From Clostridia bacterium (GTDB lineage Bacteria > Bacillota_A > Clostridia > Peptostreptococcales > JAAYPU01): a stretch of DNA of 6,230 nt. The stretch covers positions 1 to 6,230 of the forward strand of contig JAKSCF010000647.1 of the NCBI GenBank assembly GCA_022360735.1. The letters run 5' to 3'. The notes under the pieces were generated by a model. The model was not told the origin of the DNA. It did no database searches and saw nothing but the letters and a program-made list of their open reading frames with translations. Both the position numbers and the translations under genes were made by a program. This document shows, one piece after another, positions 1 through 5,460 of this stretch (positions are counted from its first letter, which is position 1; every line of letters starts with the position of its first letter).

Positions 1-394
1 GTTTTTTGTGTAAATATAAATTCGATTTTAAAGTTGGGTATCTATAAAGCGCTCAAACAATTGCTGCTTCCTCCCTCTACTGCGCTAACAGGCTCTAACC
101 CTTTCCACAATGTTCTTTCCATACTATTCAACTTGCACAATGCGTTAATTTAACGAAGTCCGACGAGATTGCTCTTATCGGACTTTATGACTATTACTAG
201 GGCATCGCTGCTTATGCTTCATTAAGAGAAATCCCCTTTACCATTGCTTCCCTTCAATCCATGACCGTCATCATTGACATATATGTAACCTGTCCCCGTT
301 TTGCACTTTTTAAGGACTTACGATAACCGAATGCAGACGATTTTCGGTAAGAGAATCATTCCCCCGTACAATCTATGTACCGGCTTTCTGTCAT
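1..394. other. Gene-less stretch downstream of the guanine riboswitch
   Basis: No convincing open reading frame runs through this stretch on either strand, and no coding sequence enters from the left edge. The longest minus-strand frame examined, from an ATG at 122 to a TAG at 42, encodes 26 residues with no recognisable family. By orientation this is the leader between the riboswitch attenuator and the regulated gene, which must lie beyond position 1. It contains a strong adjacent hairpin pair (143-185), a weaker hairpin near 328-347, and a motif reading GTAACCTGTCCCCGTTTT at 285-302. That motif resembles sequences I associate with REP-type elements in Firmicutes, but this is a weak impression. 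The stretch could be a long leader, a decayed element or an unrecognised RNA. Confidence 0.5.
143..185. repeat. Adjacent hairpin pair
   Basis: AAGTCCGA (156-163) is perfectly complementary to TCGGACTT (178-185), and an inner GAG/CTC pair (165-167, 172-174) extends the stem. It abuts the near-perfect palindrome CGTTAA-T-TTAACG (143-155). Neither strand has a long T-run afterwards, so it is not a typical intrinsic terminator. It may be structure in the long leader of the off-window gene. Confidence 0.5.
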
Positions 395-436
395 AAAAAA
401 ACAGGCAAAGAGATCCCTGAGTGAAATCTACCTGCC
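395..436 (-). terminator. Candidate riboswitch attenuator terminator
   Basis: Read on the minus strand, this is an imperfect stem ending in TGCCTG followed by seven consecutive Ts (401-395). Possible pairings are GGCA (404-407) with TGCC (433-436) and AGAT (411-414) with ATCT (426-429), separated by a 3x3 internal loop, or CAGG (402-405) with CCTG (431-434). It lies about 45 nt downstream of the guanine aptamer, where the expression platform of an OFF-type purine riboswitch is normally found. The stem is not strong, so the T-run and position carry the call. Confidence 0.6.
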
Positions 437-481
437 CGAACAATTTTACACAATCGTATCGTATAAAAGGGTACGACAAAC

Positions 482-552
482 CTCACCCATAGTCAAACAA
501 TTTACGGTTGTTCGGTAGAGACTTCCAGGCCATATTCCCGGAGTTATATGAG
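482..552 (-). promoter_or_regulatory. Guanine-class purine riboswitch aptamer
   Basis: The minus strand carries the conserved purine aptamer core. P1 is closed by CTCA (552-549) with TGAG (485-482). P2 is TCCGGG/CCTGGA around a loop AATATGG. The P2-P3 joint contains TCTCTACC. P3 is CGAACAA/TTGTTTG around a loop CCGTAAA. The P3-P1 joint reads GACTATG. The C in GACTATG, at the position that pairs with the ligand, is the guanine/hypoxanthine type; adenine aptamers have U there. L2 and L3 keep the loop-loop contact sequences. In this family guanine usually stabilises the aptamer and favours termination, switching off purine synthesis or transport genes. The regulated gene is off-window to the left. 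The call from sequence is strong; the ligand class rests on one diagnostic base plus family knowledge. Confidence 0.93.
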
Positions 553-576
553 TTATCCTATTCAATTATCATCTTA

Positions 577-606
577 ATAGTATCATAAGGGTATAAAATT
601 TGTCAA
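577..606 (-). promoter_or_regulatory. Promoter of the riboswitch transcript
   Basis: A perfect TTGACA -35 box lies at 606-601 on the minus strand. Candidate -10 boxes are GATACT (584-579, 16-nt spacer) or TACTAT (582-577, 18-nt spacer), both four of six matches. The start would lie about 20 nt upstream of the aptamer, as expected for a riboswitch leader. The -35 box begins three bases beyond the transporter terminator, giving an independent unit. Confidence 0.6.
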
Positions 607-609
607 TGC

Positions 610-646
610 AAAACACCAAAAAAACTGAACGTTTTTTTGGTGTTTT
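610..646 (-). terminator. Terminator of the AEC transporter gene
   Basis: A perfect 16-bp inverted repeat (610-625 with 631-646) encloses a 5-nt loop. The arms are A/T-rich with a central CACC/GGTG. On the minus strand it lies 17 nt past the transporter stop, and the 3' arm itself ends in TTTT. On the plus strand it is followed by GATTTTT, so it may work in both directions. It separates the transporter from the riboswitch unit. Confidence 0.8.
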
Positions 647-662
647 GATTTTTCATTCGCCT

Positions 663-1619
663 CTATAAAAGTCCTGTCAAATAGAATACCAAAGGCAGCG
701 TTCCTAAGCTCAACACCGTAGATACAAATACATTTTCCGCAGCATATACGTAATCCGATTTAAAATTCTTGGCCAATACCGCAACGGTTGCCATTGCCGG
801 CATTGCTGCCTGTAATACGACCACAGTCTTCGCGGCGTCGCCGATGCCTAATGCAAACAGATGGTCCAACCAATTTAACAGCACAGCCACGCCCAAAGGA
901 ATCAATACCATTTTAAAAATATTTAAAACCAGCAGGGAATGCTTTTTATAAATTTCTTTAAGGCTAATGCCGGCCAAAGCGGCACCAATAAACAGCATCG
1001 ATAAATAAATCGTTGTCTGCCCCAAGCCGCTAAATGCTTTATTGACCGTATCGGGCAGCCGTATACCCAATACCAACATGACCGAGCCTGTTAAAAAGGC
1101 GATGGTATTCGGATTAATCATATGTTTTATGCTGCTGTTGCTCCCGCTGTTATCATGCTTGCTCAACAAATAAACACCCAATGTCCATAATAGGGAGTCG
1201 GAGGCTACATGAAACAATACCGCATAAAATATACCTTCTCCATTAGGGTACAGCGCCTGGAATAACGGAAACCCCAAAAAAATCACATTCCCAAATATCA
1301 TATGGGCGATGTACACATTTTTTGTTATCCCTTTTAAATGCAATAGTTTTGCAGTGATTACACCGCAAACAAATAGCAACAACAGCGAAAAATAGGCCGT
1401 TATTAATACCGCAATGCCATTTTTAAGCATGTCGGCCGTCATATCAAGATTGGAAATAGACGTCAATATCAGCAGCGGCAGTGTTATCTTAACGATTATT
1501 TTGGCAAGGCTATTGTTAATGCCTTCATCAATGGCTTTCACCTTTACTGCAGCAAATCCGATTACAACCAATACCCCTAGTACAATAATTTGATTCACAA
1601 TTACCTGAAACTGAGACAA
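663..1619 (-). CDS. AEC (auxin efflux carrier) family transporter
   Basis: The 318-residue protein is almost entirely hydrophobic, with about ten predicted membrane segments: near 6-28, 38-57, 67-90, 101-123, 128-152, 170-187, 200-218, 228-250, 260-283 and 293-317. Family features include the N-terminal half with ITLPLLILTSI (45-55), the FGNVIFLGFP signature in helix 4 (109-118), and VLQAAMPAM (268-276) in the second half, giving the inverted five-plus-five layout of the family. Length is typical. AEC proteins are inner-membrane secondary carriers; characterised bacterial members move organic acids such as malate, but the substrate cannot be read here. The start is TTG at 1619, preceded by a G7 run (1632-1626) at 6-nt spacing; the next in-frame Met (residue 60) would delete the first two helices. 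It has its own promoter and terminator, so it is not under the purine riboswitch, which lies downstream of it. Confidence 0.9.
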   Translation of the reverse strand: MSQFQVIVNQIIVLGVLVVIGFAAVKVKAIDEGINNSLAKIIVKITLPLLILTSISNLDMTADMLKNGIAVLITAYFSLLLLFVCGVITAKLLHLKGITKNVYIAHMIFGNVIFLGFPLFQALYPNGEGIFYAVLFHVASDSLLWTLGVYLLSKHDNSGSNSSIKHMINPNTIAFLTGSVMLVLGIRLPDTVNKAFSGLGQTTIYLSMLFIGAALAGISLKEIYKKHSLLVLNIFKMVLIPLGVAVLLNWLDHLFALGIGDAAKTVVVLQAAMPAMATVAVLAKNFKSDYVYAAENVFVSTVLSLGTLPLVFYLTGLL

Positions 1620-1708
1620 AAGATACCCCCCCGATTTCTAATAAGAATTAATAGTTAAGAATGAAGAGTTATCTTTGTTGCTTCTTCCCATTCTTTATTA
1701 CACTATTC

Positions 1709-1744
1709 CTATTTATATAGCTGTTCAATAGCATTTCGGTACAT
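1709..1744 (-). CDS. Possible 11-codon leader ORF or gene remnant
   Basis: In the leader of the transporter transcript, a good Shine-Dalgarno site (GAGGTG, 1756-1751) lies 6 nt before an ATG at 1744. That ATG opens an 11-residue frame, MYRNAIEQLYK, ending in TAG. An ATG two codons earlier abuts the ribosome site too closely to be preferred. The peptide resembles the first residues of some AAA-type ATPases of the DUF4143 group as I remember them, so it could be a relic of a deleted gene. It could equally be a short leader peptide affecting the transporter, or chance. An imperfect stem downstream (arms near 1662-1671 and 1687-1698) may interact with its translation. The evidence for translation is only the ribosome site. 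Confidence 0.3.
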   Translation of the reverse strand: MYRNAIEQLYK

Positions 1745-1763
1745 GCTCATCACCTCGAATGTT

Positions 1764-1792
1764 ATTATATAACCCTTCATCAAAAATTACAA
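1764..1792 (-). promoter_or_regulatory. Promoter of the AEC transporter gene
   Basis: On the minus strand, TTGTAA (1792-1787) and a perfect TATAAT (1769-1764) are separated by exactly 17 nt. Transcription would start near 1757, leaving a leader of about 137 nt before the TTG start. A second perfect TATAAT lies at 1813-1808 without a good -35. Confidence 0.65.
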
Positions 1793-1954
1793 TGAATTTT
1801 TATACGTATTATACACTATATTCAACGAATATTGTTATGAGGCTCATTTATTTACACTTATTACACCATTTCTCCCAAGCAATCATATAAAATCAGTTGA
1901 AGAATTGCAGAAAATGAGAATGCCGGCGTTTCAATGCCAAAATAATGCCGCAAA

Positions 1955-2020
1955 GCATAAAGCAACCCCGAAAATCCTTGTTTTACAAGTCTTTCGGGGT
2001 TTGACCCGTCATTCCTACTC
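1955..2020 (-). repeat. Left copy of guaA-end plus terminator direct repeat
   Basis: On the minus strand this reads GAGTAGGAATGA (2020-2009), then a GC-rich hairpin, then GCTTTATGCTTT. It parallels the guaA end (GAGTGGGAGTAG, 6202-6191) with its terminator and T-rich tail. Within the 32-nt hairpin core the two copies match at 26 positions by eye, including the loop-side TTTACAAG, which base pairing alone does not require. The repeat is in direct orientation and brackets the accessory operon, as degenerate attachment sites would. Confidence 0.45.
1964..2001 (-). terminator. Candidate terminator of the accessory operon
   Basis: A 10-bp outer stem (1964-1973 with 1992-2001, AACCCCGAAA/TTTCGGGGTT) and a 5-bp inner stem CTTGT/ACAAG (1977-1981, 1985-1989) form a stable hairpin. 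The minus-strand tail is GCTTTATGCTTT, a broken rather than ideal T-run. It lies about 90 nt beyond the last gene of the operon. Confidence 0.65.
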
Positions 2021-2091
2021 GTTAAATCGAGTAATCTTCTCTCATATTTTTAGTGCTCTTTTAAGTAAAATAGAATCACAGATTTTTATGA

Positions 2092-2310
2092 TTAATCCCA
2101 GTCAATCTCCGAATGTTTAACGATTTCTCGATTTTCAATTTCTTTTTCAGCCTTAGTCAGCCTTTCTCTTTCCAAAGGTGTCAACTTGGTAAAATCGCTG
2201 TCCCATTTTCTTACAATGTATTCAATCTCATCTCTATCTTCCTGTGTTAATGAACTAAGGTTTTTATAAATATCGTCCCATTTTCTTGTTTTGGCAGCCA
2301 TATCACTCAT
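2092..2310 (-). CDS. Small charged hypothetical protein, antitoxin-like tail
   Basis: This is a 72-residue hydrophilic protein of no family I recognise. The N-terminal part has two similar patches, KWDD..YK and KWDSDFTK, and the protein ends in IDWD. The C-terminal stretch LTPLERERLTKAEKEIEN followed by EIVKHSEIDWD resembles the acidic helical tail (LTxEE...A..EIxNGEVVS...) of small antitoxins of the RelB/Phd kind. That is an impression from pattern only. The chosen ATG (2310) lies 4 nt after the stop of the antitoxin gene, with AGGTAAGAG before it. An ATG three codons later (2301) is possible, and a longer frame from 2358 would overlap the upstream gene and is unlikely. As last cistron of the operon it may be a partner of the antitoxin or of the kinase/nuclease pair. 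Confidence 0.6.
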   Translation of the reverse strand: MSDMAAKTRKWDDIYKNLSSLTQEDRDEIEYIVRKWDSDFTKLTPLERERLTKAEKEIENREIVKHSEIDWD

Positions 2311-2314
2311 TCTC

Positions 2315-2584
2315 TTACCTGAACTCAATATGAAGCTCCTTGCCCAAACCTTGAGCAACCTTTTTCAAAAAATCCAATGAGGGATTATAGTTACCGTTCT
2401 CAAGTCTACTGATATTGCTTTGTTTTATGCCTATTCTTTCAGCAAGTTCTTTTTGAGTAAGGTTAAGCTCGCTACGCGCTTTGAGAATTTGCTTAATAAT
2501 CTCGTATTCAGGCTCCAAAGCTTTGTACTCTTTATAAAATTCCGGATCTTTAAGCTGTTCATTTAGATGCTCTCTAAAATTCAT
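2315..2584 (-). CDS. XRE-family HTH protein, HigA-like antitoxin/repressor
   Basis: The 89-residue protein has a helical N-terminal arm (1-28) and a lambda-repressor-type helix-turn-helix. In the latter, TQKELAERIGIKQSNISRLE (43-62) covers the two DNA-binding helices and is followed by NGNYNPSLDFLKKVAQGLG. This arrangement and size match HigA antitoxins encoded just after HigB/RelE-type toxins. Such proteins normally neutralise the toxin and repress their own operon. Here the start codon overlaps the stop of the toxin remnant (ATGA), and AGGAGA lies 8 nt upstream, so translation is coupled. The gene is intact although its toxin is truncated, which suggests it persists as a DNA-binding regulator, possibly of the kinase-nuclease operon. 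Family assignment is strong; the regulatory target is inferred. Confidence 0.88.
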   Translation of the reverse strand: MNFREHLNEQLKDPEFYKEYKALEPEYEIIKQILKARSELNLTQKELAERIGIKQSNISRLENGNYNPSLDFLKKVAQGLGKELHIEFR

Positions 2585-2706
2585 TCAGAAAATCTCCTTT
2601 CATAATCAGCCTTATATTTTAGCGCCCTTTCAAGTTCCGCTGGCGGTGTTTTTTGCGTATTCTTGATAAAACCATTTCTTAAACCCATTATAAAATTAGA
2701 CAGCAT
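2581..2706 (-). pseudogene. C-terminal remnant of a HigB/RelE-type toxin
   Basis: This 41-codon minus-strand frame contains NGFIKNTQKTPPAELERALK (11-30) and then YKADYERRF. This is the characteristic C-terminus of phage-derived Gp49-like HigB toxins (mRNA-cleaving, RelE/ParE superfamily), normally about 100-120 residues. Roughly the first two thirds, including most of the RelE fold, are missing, so it should not be an active ribonuclease. The similarity begins near residue 11, and the frame opens at an ATG (2706) lying 11 nt inside the end of the nuclease-like gene, with no good ribosome site, so any translation would be by reinitiation. The 3' end is perfectly preserved and overlaps the antitoxin start. 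The simplest reading is that the kinase-nuclease genes replaced the 5' part of higB. I found no 5' higB piece upstream of the kinase. Confidence 0.82.
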
Positions 2707-3355
2707 ACTCACTGAAAATTTTATCTTTTCTACGTCGTCTCTCTGAATTATTGCTATTTAAAATCTCAGATGTGATAATGTACTTCAAATTATAGTCACA
2801 ACACTCTGATTGTTTAGGTTTCAGAATCTCAACCAACTCATCCTTTTCTACAGATAAAAGTCCAATTCCCTTTTCTTGAAGCAATTCTAAATCAACGTTC
2901 TTAATCTTATCATTTGGTAATGCCAAATATGAATAATCAGAAAAACATAAATATCTCTGAGCTTGTAAAAACCCGTTTTTCCAATCCTTTAACTTCGCTT
3001 CAATACTAATAATAGTGCCTAATTTTGTATCAAATATATTTTTCACAATCCTTATTACTTCTTTTTTAACTTTCACTAAGCTCATATTAACTAAGCAAAT
3101 AATATATTGTCTTACTCTAGCCTTTTTTATATTAAAATAATCAACTATTTGTTCATACGTAGCAGTCTTTTTATTTTGAAGGTAGCTCAATATCGCAAGC
3201 ATATTATAATCATCTAGCCTTTTTATTTTAGAATTTGCTCCAATATTAAAAGTTATATCTGGAATCCCAATACCCATCCTTACTTCATTTGAATATCTAA
3301 TCCCATATCCATTCAAATAGCTATTCATGCCCTGAACTATTTCAACTTCCAACAT
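2696..3355 (-). CDS. PD-(D/E)XK nuclease-like protein interrupted by a winged helix
   Basis: The 219-residue protein reads as a restriction-endonuclease-like fold split in two. The first half ends in GIGIPDITF (28-36), with P32-D33 as motif II. The second half contains IISIEAKLKDW (115-125), with E119-A-K121 as the (D/E)XK element. It continues with QAQRY (131-135), the helix after the active site, then DYSYLALP and GIGLLSVEKD, typical last strands of this fold. Between D33 and E119, residues about 48-104 look like a winged helix-turn-helix (LAILSYLQ...TYEQIVDYFNIKKARVRQYI...LVKVKK). All catalytic residues are present. A basic RRRRK lies near the C-terminus (206-210). It probably binds or cuts nucleic acid; substrate unknown. 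The ATG follows the kinase stop by one nucleotide (TAGCATG) with AAAGGTGG upstream, so the two are co-translated. Confidence 0.72.
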   Translation of the reverse strand: MLEVEIVQGMNSYLNGYGIRYSNEVRMGIGIPDITFNIGANSKIKRLDDYNMLAILSYLQNKKTATYEQIVDYFNIKKARVRQYIICLVNMSLVKVKKEVIRIVKNIFDTKLGTIISIEAKLKDWKNGFLQAQRYLCFSDYSYLALPNDKIKNVDLELLQEKGIGLLSVEKDELVEILKPKQSECCDYNLKYIITSEILNSNNSERRRRKDKIFSEYAV

Positions 3356-3356
3356 G

Positions 3357-5408
3357 CTAATCTATCCACCTTTCTTTCAATTTATAGATTACCTCTAACC
3401 AATTCTTTAAATATTTACTATCTTCGCTCTTAAATACCGGTCTCAAGTCTTTATAATAGTCTATTGCCATTTTAACTCTATTCTCAATATAATCAACCCT
3501 GTCTCCTATATTACTTATACCCCTTAATTCATCAATGTCTTTCTTTCTACAATATAAGAAGTGCTTTTTCGTCAATTTTTCATTGGTATATGAACTTGGT
3601 GGAACATCTTTACAATATGGACAGTTACACGAAATATCCGCACCAACATTAGACTGCAACATGCTAATAATCCTAGCAGGATTTTTTCTTTCAATAGCTA
3701 TACTTCTCAGTAATTCTGGTACGTAGTATCTTACATACATATTATAAGGGTCTGACATCTCTCTATATAAATCTTCGTAGAAAGACTCAAATCTTGAAGT
3801 CCCTGCTTCAAAACCATATAAACCAAATGCTAACATTACTAATCCGAATTCCCCAACTCTTCCAGCAATTACAGGCTTATTAGTTGATTTTTGTAGTTCC
3901 AGTAATGTTAAGGCATAATTGTATAATTGAGAAATGTTCGAATTAAAATCTATGCAATCAACATAAACCCAATAATAATCACATTCCAGTCCTGATAATA
4001 CATTTAAAAAATATTTTCTTTCAGATTTTGTTGTAAGTACTTCTGATTTCACACAAAATCCACCAACCAATTTGCCATCATAACCAATACTATTAAGGTA
4101 TTCCCTTGTTTCAGCGAGTAATTTGACATCCAAACTAAACCAATTCTCTGATGTCTCCATCTTTATTCTAACTAAATTTGAATTATTACTTACATGAAAA
4201 GGGGCTACAATTGCTTTAGGTTTATGTTTTAATTGTTCATCAACAACAAGTTTAACATACTTCTGCTTAGATTGATATGATTTTAAATCGTCCAATTCAA
4301 GTCGACTTAAGTCATTAGGAGCATACTCTAATTCAACTAATCCTTTAACCTCAGAGTAAGAATCATATGCTAGTCTCATTGTAGATGGATCAATCAAATA
4401 AAATATATTATTATTCTTTACCATTTTAAGAACATTTTTTTGTCTTGTCTGATGATTGATTGGAAAGACAGCATTTTCTATAGAATATCCATCTTTATAG
4501 AACTCTTCTAAAACAGTTTTCTCATTCCACAGTCTTACAAAGAAAGACGGTTTGAATCGTCTTAATTCTTCTTTTTCTACTTGTTCTTTTGTAAATAAAT
4601 ATGATTTGATTGCCTCAATTGTATTTGGTCGTTTATAGTTAACTTTTTCCAACAATCTCTCTATTAAATTGTCAATACTATTTTCAACGCTAGGTTCATA
4701 ATATCTTATTGATAAAGGAGGCTCCTTTTGGATTTTGTAGTACAGTTCTTCTCTTGAAGTTACTTGTCCATATGGATTTTTACCAGCAATAAGTTCAAAT
4801 AATATAACACCAAGAGTATAATAATCTGAACGATAATCAATATTTTTACTGTCAACTATCTGTTCAGGTGACATATACAGTGGACTCCCGATAATAGCAC
4901 CCGTACTTGTTATTGATGTAAAATCTATTAGTTTAGATAATCCAAAATCTAATATCTTTACATTATTATTTTTCAACAAATATATGTTGGCTGGTTTTAA
5001 ATCCCGATGAATTAGTTTTTTACTATGTATTGCTTCTAGTCCTTCGATTATCTGCTCAAATATTTGTTTTGCTTCTTCATATGTTAATTTCCTTTTTTGG
5101 AGAACTTCAGCAACATCTTCACCTTCAACATAATCCATCACTACATAGATATATTCCCATCCATTTTCTTCAAATTTGCCGTCATCAATATATTTAACCA
5201 CATACTTTGAATCTACCATTTTAAGCGCTTCTATTTCTCTAGTTATTCTATTATCGTCCCCATTTAAAAACTCATTAAATATATAGTCAGAAGAAAATAT
5301 TTTGATTGCATAAAACTCTCCATTTTTCTCACATTTATATACCGAACCAAAAGAACCTTTCCCTTTAAATTCAGTTATCTTGTATCCATTAATCTCTTTT
5401 TCAATCAT
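3357..5408 (-). CDS. Ser/Thr protein kinase fused to a TIM-barrel-like, TGT-like zinc domain
   Basis: The 683-residue protein begins with a complete Hanks-type kinase (about 8-272): glycine loop GKGSFGSV (16-23), ATP lysine K36 (AIK), helix-C glutamate near E58-E60, catalytic HRDLKPAN (134-141), DFG (154-156), activation segment ending MSPEQ (179-183) and D195 of the alpha-F RSD motif. It should be active. No transmembrane helix, PASTA repeat or signal peptide follows. Residues about 285-683 form a second module with alternating strand/helix character: FYLIDPSTMRLAY (336-348), KAIVAPFHV (398-406), KLVGGFCVKS (446-455), YWVYVDCIDF (479-488) and KPVIAGRVGEFGL (511-523), suggesting a TIM barrel. 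It ends with CNCPYC (594-599) and H616, the spacing style of the zinc site of tRNA-guanine transglycosylases. Start: ATG 5408 with AGGGGG 6 nt upstream. It is the first gene of the operon and is AT-rich relative to the flanks. Kinase call near certain; second-domain call is pattern-based. Confidence 0.88.
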   Translation of the reverse strand: MIEKEINGYKITEFKGKGSFGSVYKCEKNGEFYAIKIFSSDYIFNEFLNGDDNRITREIEALKMVDSKYVVKYIDDGKFEENGWEYIYVVMDYVEGEDVAEVLQKRKLTYEEAKQIFEQIIEGLEAIHSKKLIHRDLKPANIYLLKNNNVKILDFGLSKLIDFTSITSTGAIIGSPLYMSPEQIVDSKNIDYRSDYYTLGVILFELIAGKNPYGQVTSREELYYKIQKEPPLSIRYYEPSVENSIDNLIERLLEKVNYKRPNTIEAIKSYLFTKEQVEKEELRRFKPSFFVRLWNEKTVLEEFYKDGYSIENAVFPINHQTRQKNVLKMVKNNNIFYLIDPSTMRLAYDSYSEVKGLVELEYAPNDLSRLELDDLKSYQSKQKYVKLVVDEQLKHKPKAIVAPFHVSNNSNLVRIKMETSENWFSLDVKLLAETREYLNSIGYDGKLVGGFCVKSEVLTTKSERKYFLNVLSGLECDYYWVYVDCIDFNSNISQLYNYALTLLELQKSTNKPVIAGRVGEFGLVMLAFGLYGFEAGTSRFESFYEDLYREMSDPYNMYVRYYVPELLRSIAIERKNPARIISMLQSNVGADISCNCPYCKDVPPSSYTNEKLTKKHFLYCRKKDIDELRGISNIGDRVDYIENRVKMAIDYYKDLRPVFKSEDSKYLKNWLEVIYKLKERWID

Positions 5409-5460
5409 ATATATCCCCCTTATCTCAACTATTAATGCGAAATTTGAACAAAAGCACTAG

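Larger units (their letters stand above)
1793..2091. other. Intergenic region between transporter promoter and accessory operon
   Basis: No supported gene. It holds the accessory operon's candidate terminator (1964-2001), part of a copy of a guaA-end-like repeat (1955-2020), a short inverted repeat ACTCG/CGAGT (2017-2021 with 2028-2032) and three loosely spaced AATGCC copies (1919, 1933, 1944) of unknown meaning. A 71-codon plus-strand frame from 1905 crosses the terminator hairpin and the end of the neighbouring gene, and has no coding character. Confidence 0.5.

Noticed and set aside
1..122. A gene starting at the ATG at 122 on the minus strand
   Set aside because: The frame closes at a TAG at 42 after 26 codons, with no ribosome site of note and no family resemblance.
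40..280. 6S RNA or another known housekeeping RNA in the gene-less left end
   Set aside because: 6S-type RNAs sometimes lie near purine genes, but I could not build a long closing rod with a central bubble. The two halves do not pair well.
482..552. Adenine riboswitch
   Set aside because: The ligand-pairing position in GACTATG is C; adenine aptamers have U (GATTATG).
769..951. 60-codon plus-strand frame inside the transporter
   Set aside because: Antisense shadow of a confidently identified membrane protein gene, with no family resemblance of its own.
1905..2120. 71-codon plus-strand frame
   Set aside because: It runs through the 1964-2001 terminator hairpin and into the end of the minus-strand gene. 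There is no convincing ribosome site and no recognisable motif.
2311..2358. Longer start (ATG 2358) for the last operon gene
   Set aside because: It would overlap the antitoxin gene by 44 nt, and the extra residues are a frame-shifted reading of it. The ATG at 2310 has a ribosome site and operon-type spacing.
2315..2706. A complete, active HigBA toxin-antitoxin pair
   Set aside because: Only the last roughly 30 toxin residues are present. No N-terminal part of the RelE fold is encoded in the remnant or found upstream of the kinase.
3535..3726. 63-codon plus-strand frame inside the kinase gene
   Set aside because: Antisense shadow over the zinc-motif region of the kinase protein.
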